Below, in pieces: positions 9,556-16,570 of a DNA stretch of 64,000 nt. Numbering within the stretch: position 1 is the first letter of the stretch; the number at the start of each line of letters is the position of its first letter. The notes beneath the pieces are model-generated. The model saw only the letters and a list, made by a program, of their open reading frames with translations. It was not told the origin of the DNA and ran no database searches. Source of the DNA: Lachnospiraceae bacterium NK4A144 (GTDB lineage: Bacteria; Bacillota; Clostridia; Lachnospirales; Lachnospiraceae); NCBI GenBank assembly GCA_000424365.1, contig AUJT01000003.1, positions 62,001 to 126,000 on the forward strand, written 5' to 3'. The position numbers and the translations under genes were made by a program.

Positions 9556-10647
9556 TTAAAAATTATACGTTTCCATATATTTCATGTACTTTGCGACCAT
9601 AAGGGCGATCTTGAACGTGATCGCATCTTCAAAAGTCCTGAGGTCAAGTCCTGTTGTCTTTTGAAGCTTATCAAGTCTGTACACCAGTGTGTTTCGATGT
9701 ATATAGAGCTGACGGCTGGTCTCTGACACATTAAGGGAATTTTCAAAGAATTTGTTGATAGTTGCCAGTGTTTCCTCATCAAATTCTTCCGGTGATCTGC
9801 CACCGAATATCTCCTTAATAAACATCTTACAAAGGGGAATAGGAAGCTGATATATAAGTCTTCCGATACCCAATGAACTGTAAGCTATTATGTCACGCTC
9901 TTCGAAGAATATCTTTCCTACATCGAGAGCCATCTTAGCCTCTTTATAAGAGCGGCTCACATCCTTTATCTCAGATACGACTGTTCCGTATGCTATACGC
10001 GCACGGAACCTGCTCTCTCTCCTGATGGAATCAAGCAGTTTCTGCGCTGATGTTGTGATCTCCGTCGTAAGATCGTCTTCTTCGAGTTCTTTTACGATGA
10101 TCACATTCTTTTCATCTACAGCAGTCACAAAGTCCTTTGCATGAGCGCCAAAGAAGGTTCTGATGCTCTCAAGAGCAGCCGTATTATTCTCACTTTCTGC
10201 TTCAACCAGCATGACAACCCGCTTCACATCAGTCTCGATATGGAGCTTCTTTGCCCTGTTAAATATATCCACGAGCAGAAGGTTATCAAGAAGCAGGTTT
10301 TTGATAAAGTTATCCTTATCAAACCTTTCCTTATATGCGACCAGCAGATTCTGGATCTGGAATGCTGCGATCTTTCCGATCATATACGCATCATCCGTAC
10401 CGCCGTTAGCGATAAGGATATATTCCAGCTGTCCGTCATCATCATGGATCTTAAAGAACTGATATCCACGGATCTCCTGGCTGTCTGCCGGGGAAGATGC
10501 AAAACTCATCACATCTTTGTCAGAAGCGCTGAAGTCACGAAAGGTGGATGCCAGGTTTTTTCCCTCGGTATCCATAACGCACATATCAATCCTTGTGATG
10601 TTTTTCAAGCCGTCAACAGTGTTCTGTAAAATTTGATTAGAAATCAT
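9556..10647 (-). CDS. PucR/CdaR-type helix-turn-helix regulator
   Basis: A 363-residue regulator. The N-terminal part (about 1-130) resembles the sugar-diacid-recognition type sensor; a central GGDEF-like fold region follows, and the C-terminal PucR helix-turn-helix is clear (NVSETSRQLYIHRNTLVYRL at about 310, then DLRTFEDAITFKIAL). The start at 10647 has AAAGGAG 6 nt upstream; the frame upstream to 10701 runs through an inverted repeat and is not coding. Ligand and targets are unknown; no diacid pathway gene is adjacent. Confidence 0.85.
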   Translation of the reverse strand: MISNQILQNTVDGLKNITRIDMCVMDTEGKNLASTFRDFSASDKDVMSFASSPADSQEIRGYQFFKIHDDDGQLEYILIANGGTDDAYMIGKIAAFQIQNLLVAYKERFDKDNFIKNLLLDNLLLVDIFNRAKKLHIETDVKRVVMLVEAESENNTAALESIRTFFGAHAKDFVTAVDEKNVIIVKELEEDDLTTEITTSAQKLLDSIRRESRFRARIAYGTVVSEIKDVSRSYKEAKMALDVGKIFFEERDIIAYSSLGIGRLIYQLPIPLCKMFIKEIFGGRSPEEFDEETLATINKFFENSLNVSETSRQLYIHRNTLVYRLDKLQKTTGLDLRTFEDAITFKIALMVAKYMKYMETYNF

Positions 10648-10662
10648 GATCTTCTCCTTTTT

Positions 10663-10688
10663 GTGAAAAGTGCCCCCACACTTTTCAC
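10663..10688. promoter_or_regulatory. Perfect inverted repeat in the leader of the PucR-type gene
   Basis: GTGAAAAGTG (10663-10672), a 6-nt spacer, and CACTTTTCAC (10679-10688). It lies 15 bp upstream of the start codon, just ahead of the RBS. It could be an autoregulatory operator or an RNA hairpin next to the ribosome-binding site. Confidence 0.65.
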
Positions 10689-10769
10689 ACGTTCCCCACA
10701 ATGCTATTTCATTTTAATACAAAAGAACAAAAATAGAAAGATAAAACGCAAGATTTTTATGCAATATAG

Positions 10770-11504
10770 TCAGTCCATTATATCGTGTTTTTTCACAATC
10801 TCGTTATCATCCGCTACAATCGGGCTTTTTTCCTGATTCTGTGTATATCGTGCTGCAGCCGAATGGAAAAAATGCTTTAGTAAAAATTCTCCTACGCCGC
10901 CCTTTTTCACACTGCCGTTTTCAGTAACCCTGAAACACACATCTCCCATGGCTACAATGAGCGGAGTATTCAGTTTCATCCGTCCTGACTGTATAAAAAA
11001 CTCGGCGTCCGGTGTGCCCAGATTCAGAAATAACACATCCGGAAGGGTACTGTTTACCTCATTAACCACAGCATCACTACTGCCCGGTGTCTCATCCACC
11101 GCACATTTTCCGATAATATTCAGTTCTTCTTCAAATCCGCAAAGAGATTCTTCAAATTTCTCCAGCTTATCCGCACTTGATGATACCAGAAAGACCCTGC
11201 GTTTTTCCTTTGCGAGTTTTCGTAAAAGTCCCTTTAAGAATAGATTGCTCTCTATTTCACGTTCTCTGCTGTGACTTATGATATTTCCCGCCTGTAGGAT
11301 ATCTCCCGCAGTAAAAACCGTCAGATCCATCTCTTCCAATGCTTGCTTTAATTCCGCTGAATCCGTGGCTTTAAGAAGATCATCATGCGTTATGAAATCA
11401 ACCGTATTGCATATCCCGTTATTCAGAAACAGCGATACCCTTCTCATCGCTTCCCGAACGGAATAATCCTTAAGGCTGATGCCTAGAACACTGATAGCTC
11501 TCAT
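10770..11504 (-). CDS. WecG/TagA/CpsF family glycosyltransferase
   Basis: A 244-residue protein of the GT26 family, usually adding N-acetylmannosamine or a related sugar to a lipid-linked acceptor in wall or capsule polymer synthesis. Visible family features are VDFITHDDL, the central FLVSSSADKLEKF block and DVLFLNLGTPDAEFFI. The start at 11504 has GTGGAG 6 nt upstream. Divergent from the GT39-like gene, with about 140 bp between the two starts. The exact product is not determinable. Confidence 0.88.
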   Translation of the reverse strand: MRAISVLGISLKDYSVREAMRRVSLFLNNGICNTVDFITHDDLLKATDSAELKQALEEMDLTVFTAGDILQAGNIISHSREREIESNLFLKGLLRKLAKEKRRVFLVSSSADKLEKFEESLCGFEEELNIIGKCAVDETPGSSDAVVNEVNSTLPDVLFLNLGTPDAEFFIQSGRMKLNTPLIVAMGDVCFRVTENGSVKKGGVGEFLLKHFFHSAAARYTQNQEKSPIVADDNEIVKKHDIMD

Positions 11505-11628
11505 TCGTTCTCCACCCTGTAAATGCTCATTTGAACCGCTTGTCAAAAGAGGCTCCGATTGTGCAATTACCAATACAATTTAATCTTAGGAATTATAACA
11601 CAGAATACAGGGGCAATACAATTTCCTG

Positions 11629-11637
11629 TGTTATAAT
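11629..11637 (+). promoter_or_regulatory. Extended -10 promoter, possible leaderless start
   Basis: TGTTATAAT carries an extended -10 (TGn-TATAAT, hexamer at 11632-11637). The ATG at 11645 begins 7 nt after it, exactly where transcription would start. No Shine-Dalgarno sequence precedes that ATG. No good -35 is visible. Confidence 0.5.
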
Positions 11638-11644
11638 GTTTCCC

Positions 11645-13126
11645 ATGAATACAAAAGATTTTTTTGAAAAAAATACAAATTTATGTTTCCTATTACTTGT
11701 GATTATTGGTTCAGGGCTTTTCATCTCTCTGATCTTCAATAACAATCTGTGGGTTGATGAAGCGTTCACCGCCTCAATAATACGATGCCCGCTGCCGGAA
11801 GTCTGGACCAGAACCGCCTCGGACACGCTGCCGCCTTTTTATAATTTCTTCGGAAAGCTCATGACCACACTTTTCGGTTATTCCGCTCCGGTCATGAAAT
11901 TTACATCTGTTCTCCCGATGGCAGGCGCTCTGCTCCTGGCCGCTTTTCCTGTCCGCAGTTTATTTGGAACAAAGACATCCCTTATCTTCACTTTGTTTCT
12001 TCTTTCCATGCCGAATTTCTACTACTATGCAGTTGAGATACGAATGTACAGCTGGGGAATATTCGCTGTACTTGGAGCTGCTATATATGCTGCATCTGCG
12101 CTCAAAAGCGGAAGTCGTCGGGACTGGGGGCTTTTTTCATTCTTTACCGTTCTGTCCGGATATGTACACCATTTTGCATTTGTAAGCTCAGGGATGCTGT
12201 GGCTATTTGCACTGATACTACTTCTGTTCCATGCTTTTACAGACAAAAATACAGCAAAACACGCAGATTTAAAGAAGAAACTGATTTCCTGGTGTCTTTC
12301 TTTATTAGTCACCTTTATCCTGTATTTTCCATGCATGCTCCTCACGGTCTATCAGATAAAAAATGCCAGCAGTTACTTTTCAATGACACCACTTACGGTA
12401 CATTCATTTTTAAGTGACCTGCGTTTTCCTTTTGTGACGCATTTCACTATCCTTTCCGCGCTGCTGCTTCTCGCCGCCGCTTCTGCACTGCTCGGCGGTC
12501 TGATGCTTTTTTTTAGAAAAAAGAGAAAGGATCATTTCCGCGCTCTTACAGGCATCCTGTTTGCCGCTGTATTCTTTTCGACACTGCTTTTCGGCTATGC
12601 AGTTTCGATTGCGGCAGGTTCAAGCCTTTTTACTGCACGTTACCTCGTACCGTCTCTCGGCGTCTTCTGGCTCGGATGTTCTATCCTCATGGATCTGTGT
12701 ATCCAAAGTACGACCGAAAACGTCACGATATCAAGGTTTTTATATAGCGGCGTCATCGTACTTTCACTGATCACAGGCATCGTGACATACCGTTCTCAGT
12801 TCATCTCAGAGTATGCTGACGGTGTAAACCGGATGACCGCATTTTTTGATTCTGCTCTCGGACCGGACGACGGGTATATCATCTACGAAAACAGCTATCA
12901 GATAGAGAACTGCTTCCGCTACTACTATCCTAACCTTAAGAAATACGAATGGGATAATGCAGACGAGATAAAGGGGAATATATGGTTCTTTGCCGTTGAT
13001 GGATTTAAAAAAGAACTTGAGCAGGCGCACAACTATGGATACAATATACAGTATATAGAACATATGACTTTTGACCGGTATGAGTTCGATCTTTATCGAG
13101 TCACACCGATCCACAACAATGATTAA
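11645..13126 (+). CDS. GT39-like integral membrane glycosyltransferase
   Basis: About 493 residues with roughly ten or more hydrophobic segments. Near the N-terminus a transmembrane helix is followed by NNNLWVDEAFTASII, the acidic DE motif of the ArnT/PMT-type (GT39/GT83) polyprenyl-phosphate sugar transferases, then a second helix. The C-terminal 100 residues are soluble and predicted outside. It is likely to transfer a sugar from a lipid carrier to a surface acceptor (inference). The start is uncertain: 11645 or 11636, neither with an RBS; see the leaderless finding. Confidence 0.82.
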   Translation: MNTKDFFEKNTNLCFLLLVIIGSGLFISLIFNNNLWVDEAFTASIIRCPLPEVWTRTASDTLPPFYNFFGKLMTTLFGYSAPVMKFTSVLPMAGALLLAAFPVRSLFGTKTSLIFTLFLLSMPNFYYYAVEIRMYSWGIFAVLGAAIYAASALKSGSRRDWGLFSFFTVLSGYVHHFAFVSSGMLWLFALILLLFHAFTDKNTAKHADLKKKLISWCLSLLVTFILYFPCMLLTVYQIKNASSYFSMTPLTVHSFLSDLRFPFVTHFTILSALLLLAAASALLGGLMLFFRKKRKDHFRALTGILFAAVFFSTLLFGYAVSIAAGSSLFTARYLVPSLGVFWLGCSILMDLCIQSTTENVTISRFLYSGVIVLSLITGIVTYRSQFISEYADGVNRMTAFFDSALGPDDGYIIYENSYQIENCFRYYYPNLKKYEWDNADEIKGNIWFFAVDGFKKELEQAHNYGYNIQYIEHMTFDRYEFDLYRVTPIHNND

Positions 13127-13144
13127 CAGAAGGAGGTGCTAAGT

Positions 13145-13333
13145 ATGGATCTGGCAATGAGCATAGCGAACATTTCCATGAACATGGCACAAAGCAATTC
13201 CCTTCAGGATATTGGAACCGCTGTTCTTGCCAAAAGTCTGGATACCGTTGAATCAGCCGGTGATGCAATGGTGAAGATGATGGAGCAGTCTGTAAATCCC
13301 GGACTCGGCGCAAATATTGATGTTCGGGTTTAA
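13145..13333 (+). CDS. YjfB family putative motility protein
   Basis: A 62-residue protein with the YjfB pattern (MDLAMSIANISMNMAQ at the start, GTAVLAKSLD in the middle). The ATG at 13145 has AGGAGG 7 nt upstream. YjfB proteins are small and associated with motility regulons in Firmicutes; function is poorly known. It follows the GT39-like gene by 18 bp and is likely read from the same transcript; a terminator follows. Confidence 0.85.
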   Translation: MDLAMSIANISMNMAQSNSLQDIGTAVLAKSLDTVESAGDAMVKMMEQSVNPGLGANIDVRV

Positions 13334-13354
13334 AACTAAATAATGAATAAAGAT

Positions 13355-13405
13355 AAAAGCCAAAGGCTCCGTCCGGTCCCCCCGGAAGAGTTCTTTGGCT
13401 TTTTA
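13355..13405 (+). terminator. Terminator after yjfB, likely bidirectional
   Basis: AAAGCCAAAG (13356-13365) pairs with CTTTGGCTTT near 13393-13402, with inner TCCG/CGGA pairing and a T-rich tail. It also lies just past the stop of the convergent CPBP gene. Confidence 0.85.
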
Positions 13406-13407
13406 TT

Positions 13408-14376
13408 TTATCTATTTATCAGATCCAGACACATCATGGCTGCGCAAAGTAATAGTCCCAGTACCGCCGGGATAGTCACAGCATGCGGCTTCTTTACTTC
13501 ATATACCATGCCGTCGCTCGCGACTTCATGATGTATGACAGGATGCATGATCCTTGAAAGACGCAGTTTTCCTCCGGGCTCATTTCCTGCGATCACATTC
13601 AAAAGTACTATAGCTATACCCGTAAAGAAAACCGAGATAATGGCATATGACATAACAGCCATCACAAGAGTTTCTTTCGTAACGTCATCTGCAGCACTCA
13701 AAAGCTCACCATTTCTGGATACGATCCAGGTCAAAACCGTTGACGAACAATTGATCATAAAATGTCCCGCAAATCCCGGCCATATGCTTCCTGTCACTTC
13801 ACTTAAGAAACCAAATGCTATTCCTATCGCTACCGCATACGCCATCTGATTGACGTTTAGATGCATAAAGCCGAACATTATTCCCTGAATGATTATCGCC
13901 GCCAGTATCCTACCGGACTGCCGGAGTCCGGAGAAAATGATCCCCCTGAATACAAATTCTTCACAAAACGGTCCCACGATCGCAATGATAAAGATCATAT
14001 ACGAGAGCGAAAAATTTGCCTCTGTAAACCCATTTGCGATCTCCACAGCCGTATTATCCGTGAAGAGCATCGTAAATGCATTCAGAGTCATTATAAGCGG
14101 CTCCAGGCACATTACGTATAATAAGGTCAGGAGTATCGTACTGAATTTAACAGGTCTGAAACGGAGAGTTTCTCTGGCACTGGCCTTAACGCATATCGCA
14201 AAGATCAGTGACGTCATCACTATCAATCCCTGACTTAGAAGTATCCCGATATTTACAGGTATTTCAAAAGAGCCTCTCCATGCTGCCAAAAAGCTCAGCA
14301 GAAGAGAGGCCCCGATAGAACTGAGTACCAGGATCAAAAACAGTACGCCTGACTTTGTCGGACTCATTCCTTTCAT
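13408..14376 (-). CDS. CPBP family intramembrane metalloprotease (CAAX protease-like)
   Basis: A 322-residue polytopic membrane protein. The CPBP/Abi motifs are present: EEFVFRG (EExxxR) at about 140 and FGFMHLN (FxxxH) at about 172, plus a later N/GH-containing segment. Family members are putative glutamic-type or metallo intramembrane proteases; substrates are rarely known. The stop of the upstream 77-residue gene is 3 bp before its start, so the two are co-transcribed. Confidence 0.9.
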   Translation of the reverse strand: MKGMSPTKSGVLFLILVLSSIGASLLLSFLAAWRGSFEIPVNIGILLSQGLIVMTSLIFAICVKASARETLRFRPVKFSTILLTLLYVMCLEPLIMTLNAFTMLFTDNTAVEIANGFTEANFSLSYMIFIIAIVGPFCEEFVFRGIIFSGLRQSGRILAAIIIQGIMFGFMHLNVNQMAYAVAIGIAFGFLSEVTGSIWPGFAGHFMINCSSTVLTWIVSRNGELLSAADDVTKETLVMAVMSYAIISVFFTGIAIVLLNVIAGNEPGGKLRLSRIMHPVIHHEVASDGMVYEVKKPHAVTIPAVLGLLLCAAMMCLDLINR

Positions 14377-14378
14377 TT

Positions 14379-14612
14379 TTACTGATTCATCATGAAGTTA
14401 ACAAGCTTGTCGATATCTTCCGGCTCGTATGCAACTACTTCAAGCTCTGCGATAGTGCCATCAGAAAAGATATTTGCCATAGAAACATACTGAGAAAGCT
14501 TTGACTTAAGATTCAGTCTGTCGCCCTCACCTGTAACCAGCTCAACCTTTCCCTTGCAGCTGTCAACAACCTTGAAAAACTTATCAATGTCTGTGATATT
14601 CTGTACCTTCAT
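14379..14612 (-). CDS. Small conserved hypothetical protein
   Basis: A 77-residue acidic protein with no transmembrane segment, preceded by a GGGAAGGAGATT ribosome-binding site. The composition and beta/alpha pattern suggest a compact fold, and FFKVVDSCKGKVEL looks like a conserved core. I do not recognise a function. It is tightly linked (3 bp) to the CPBP protease and 37 bp downstream of ridA, so it is part of that operon. Confidence 0.75.
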   Translation of the reverse strand: MKVQNITDIDKFFKVVDSCKGKVELVTGEGDRLNLKSKLSQYVSMANIFSDGTIAELEVVAYEPEDIDKLVNFMMNQ

Positions 14613-14648
14613 AGAATCTCCTTCCCTTTTTCCGCATTGCGGATAATA

Positions 14649-15029
14649 TTAATTTTTCTTTATAGCGATGGCTTCGATCTCAAGCTTAACATCCTTCGGA
14701 AGCCGAGCTACCTCTACGCAGCTTCTTGCCGGAAGTGTACCGGTGAAATACTTTGCGTAAATCTCGTTGATCTTGCCAAAATCGTTCATATCTTTAATAA
14801 AAACTGTAGTCTTTACTACATGCTCGATAGAACTTCCTGCATCTTCCAGAAGATGCTTTAAGTTTGTAAGCGCCTGCTCTGTCTGCTCTTCTACAGTATC
14901 TCCTGCGATCTCTCCGGTAGACGGAACTACAGGAATGATACCTGATGTAAAGATAGTATCTCCAAGGTCGATCGCCTGTGAATACGGTCCGATAGCTGCA
15001 GGTGCGTTTGGTGTGCTGATGGGCTTCAT
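14649..15029 (-). CDS. ridA: RidA family reactive intermediate deaminase
   Basis: A 126-residue protein of typical RidA length when started at 15029 (GGAGGAG 6 nt upstream). Signature features are GPYSQAIDLGDTIFTSG near the N-terminus and ARSCVEVARLPKDVKLEIEA near the C-terminus, the arginine being the catalytic one. It hydrolyses reactive enamine/imine by-products of PLP enzymes. First gene of ridA-hypothetical-CPBP; a family B element lies between it and cvfB. Confidence 0.93.
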   Translation of the reverse strand: MKPISTPNAPAAIGPYSQAIDLGDTIFTSGIIPVVPSTGEIAGDTVEEQTEQALTNLKHLLEDAGSSIEHVVKTTVFIKDMNDFGKINEIYAKYFTGTLPARSCVEVARLPKDVKLEIEAIAIKKN

Positions 15030-15057
15030 TGTTTCTCCTCCATGATAAATAATCTTA

Positions 15058-15130
15058 TGATGACAGGGTCTAAAGTAAAAAATCCGATTGTGCTTGCGCA
15101 AAAAGTATTTTTTATTTTGTCCCTTACTGC
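15058..15130. repeat. Degenerate family B element (copy B4) overlapping the cvfB 3' end
   Basis: The left end reads TGATGACAGGGTCTAAAG and continues with ATCCGATTGTGCTTGCGCAA, matching the right half of the intact element at 56689-56845 in reverse. The right end is a worn TTTTGTCCCTTACTGC. It contains the cvfB stop codon (15124-15126). Confidence 0.65.
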
Positions 15131-15990
15131 TTATTTAATACGATAGAAGAGTCCGTAATACTTACCAGACCTCTTTTCATAAGATGACCAACTGCGCGCT
15201 TAAATGCGGCTTTACTCATCTGACAGTTTTCGCGGATGACTTCCGGATCTGCCTTATCCGTGAACGGAAGTGCTCCGTTATTCTCACGGATCAGCTCCAG
15301 TATCTTTTCTCCATCGTCATCCAGCTGGAGATATGCCTTTTTCTTTATAGAAAGGTCGAGTTTTCCGTCTTCCTTAACACCGGATACCCGCGCATGGATA
15401 ATATCGCCGGGCTTAACTTCCCCATTAAACTCTCTTGCAGGGATGAGTCCGGAATACTTACTGTCAACGGCAACAAAAGCGCCGAAATTTCTGCTTATCT
15501 GATATACAACGCCCTCGACTTCGTCATTCACTTTATACGGTGAATCCGTATCAAGATACTCGTATACCTTCATTGTCGCTGCCAGTCGGTCGCTCTTATC
15601 AATATACATAGCAACCAGAACCTCATCGCCTTCCTTAACCTTATACGTCTGTTCGTGGTAAGGCAGCAACAGATCTCTTTCTAAGCCCATGTCAAGAAAT
15701 GCCCCAACCTTATTCACGTCGCGGCACTTAAGTACAGCTGCATGATGGAGCAGTATCAACGGTTTATTTACCGTGGAAATAAGCCTGTCCGAAGAATCCC
15801 GGTAGATAAATACTTTTATCGGATCACCGATATCTGCAAATTCCGGAATCTGCTTTTTCGGAAGCAGGATTTCATTTTTTTCCTTGTCCTGTCTCTCATC
15901 AGAAGCTGTTTCAGCGCTATCGGAAAGATATGCGCCAAAATCTGTAAATCGTTCAATATAAAGTTTTTGTAATTCACCTAATCTAATCAT
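15124..15990 (-). CDS. CvfB family S1 RNA-binding protein
   Basis: A 288-residue protein with several S1-like OB domains and a C-terminal winged helix, the CvfB layout. MIRLGELQKLYIERFTDFGA is a typical start; a later S1 repeat is NFGAFVAVDSKYSGLIP and the winged helix spans about 225-285. CvfB proteins bind RNA and affect virulence-factor or stress gene expression in Staphylococcus; role here unknown. The ATG lies 8 nt after a TATAAT box and has no RBS, so the transcript may be leaderless. The stop codon sits inside a family B element end. Confidence 0.9.
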   Translation of the reverse strand: MIRLGELQKLYIERFTDFGAYLSDSAETASDERQDKEKNEILLPKKQIPEFADIGDPIKVFIYRDSSDRLISTVNKPLILLHHAAVLKCRDVNKVGAFLDMGLERDLLLPYHEQTYKVKEGDEVLVAMYIDKSDRLAATMKVYEYLDTDSPYKVNDEVEGVVYQISRNFGAFVAVDSKYSGLIPAREFNGEVKPGDIIHARVSGVKEDGKLDLSIKKKAYLQLDDDGEKILELIRENNGALPFTDKADPEVIRENCQMSKAAFKRAVGHLMKRGLVSITDSSIVLNKQ

Positions 15991-15998
15991 TTGGACTG

Positions 15999-16027
15999 AT
16001 TATACCGCTAATGCCGTATTTCCGTAA
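15999..16027 (-). promoter_or_regulatory. Promoter for cvfB, predicted leaderless
   Basis: Minus-strand TTACGG (16022-16027), 17 bp, TATAAT (15999-16004). The cvfB ATG begins 8 nt downstream of the -10 box, so the transcript would start at or within 2 nt of the start codon. Confidence 0.65.
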
Positions 16028-16067
16028 AGTTTTTTATGCCATCCATTATCTGTCTTTGCCCAAAAAG

Positions 16068-16212
16068 GTTACTGTTCAGACGCAACCGGAGCACTACTCT
16101 GCGGAGGTTGCGACCAAGAAAGATGAAAAGCCATTGGATTTTGCCCATCGCCGGAGGCGATTCAATTGGCAAAATCCGTTACGTGAGCGAGCTGGAAGCG
16201 AGTGACAGTAAC
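16068..16212. mobile_element. Family A MITE-like element, copy A1 (145 bp)
   Basis: Ends GTTACTGT / ACAGTAAC. In reverse it matches the copies at 22123-22323 and 25388-25533, including the internal hairpin GGATTTTGCC / GGCAAAATCC with inner ATCGCC / GGCGAT. No matching target duplication is seen, so it is probably old. It encodes no protein but supplies the last codons and stop of the GIY-YIG gene. Confidence 0.85.
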
Positions 16213-16454
16213 AGTTTTTGCTTCTCAGCCCTTGTAAACTTGTTCTTTATTTCCCATTCCCGCTTTGATGCCGATGATCTGTCAGGATATTCTTCCGAGT
16301 ATACCAGCTTAACCGGACGACGTGTTCTGGTATATTTTGCACCTTTTTCTGATGTATTATGCTCCTCTATGCGCCTCTTAATATCTGTTGTGATACCGGT
16401 ATAATACGTTCCGTCCGAACACTCTACCATATATACATAATAGCTGCTTTCCAT
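16179..16454 (-). CDS. GIY-YIG domain protein (YhbQ/UPF0213-like)
   Basis: A 91-residue single-domain GIY-YIG protein: YYVYMVECSDGTYYTGITTD carries the two halves of the motif, followed by conserved RRIEEHN and an arginine-rich helix. The glutamate expected downstream (SAKREWEIK region) is present. Family members are putative structure-specific nucleases. The start at 16454 is preceded by GGAGG at 11 nt; an in-frame ATG at 16472 is possible. The last ten or so residues and the stop codon come from the family A element, so the native C-terminus was probably replaced. Confidence 0.85.
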   Translation of the reverse strand: MESSYYVYMVECSDGTYYTGITTDIKRRIEEHNTSEKGAKYTRTRRPVKLVYSEEYPDRSSASKREWEIKNKFTRAEKQKLLLSLASSSLT

Positions 16455-16498
16455 ACGCCAAACTTCCTCCAACGGAATTTCTTATAAACTAAATGGTC

Positions 16499-16540
16499 AA
16501 AAACCCTGCTCTTTCAGTTTACCACTTCCAGAGCAGGGTT
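16499..16540 (-). terminator. Terminator after the PTS gene
   Basis: AACCCTGCTCT (16502-16512) pairs perfectly with AGAGCAGGGTT (16530-16540). On the minus strand the stem is followed by a T5 run. Confidence 0.9.
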
Positions 16541-16570
16541 AATCCAGCTATTAAAAATCAAATATGTCCG

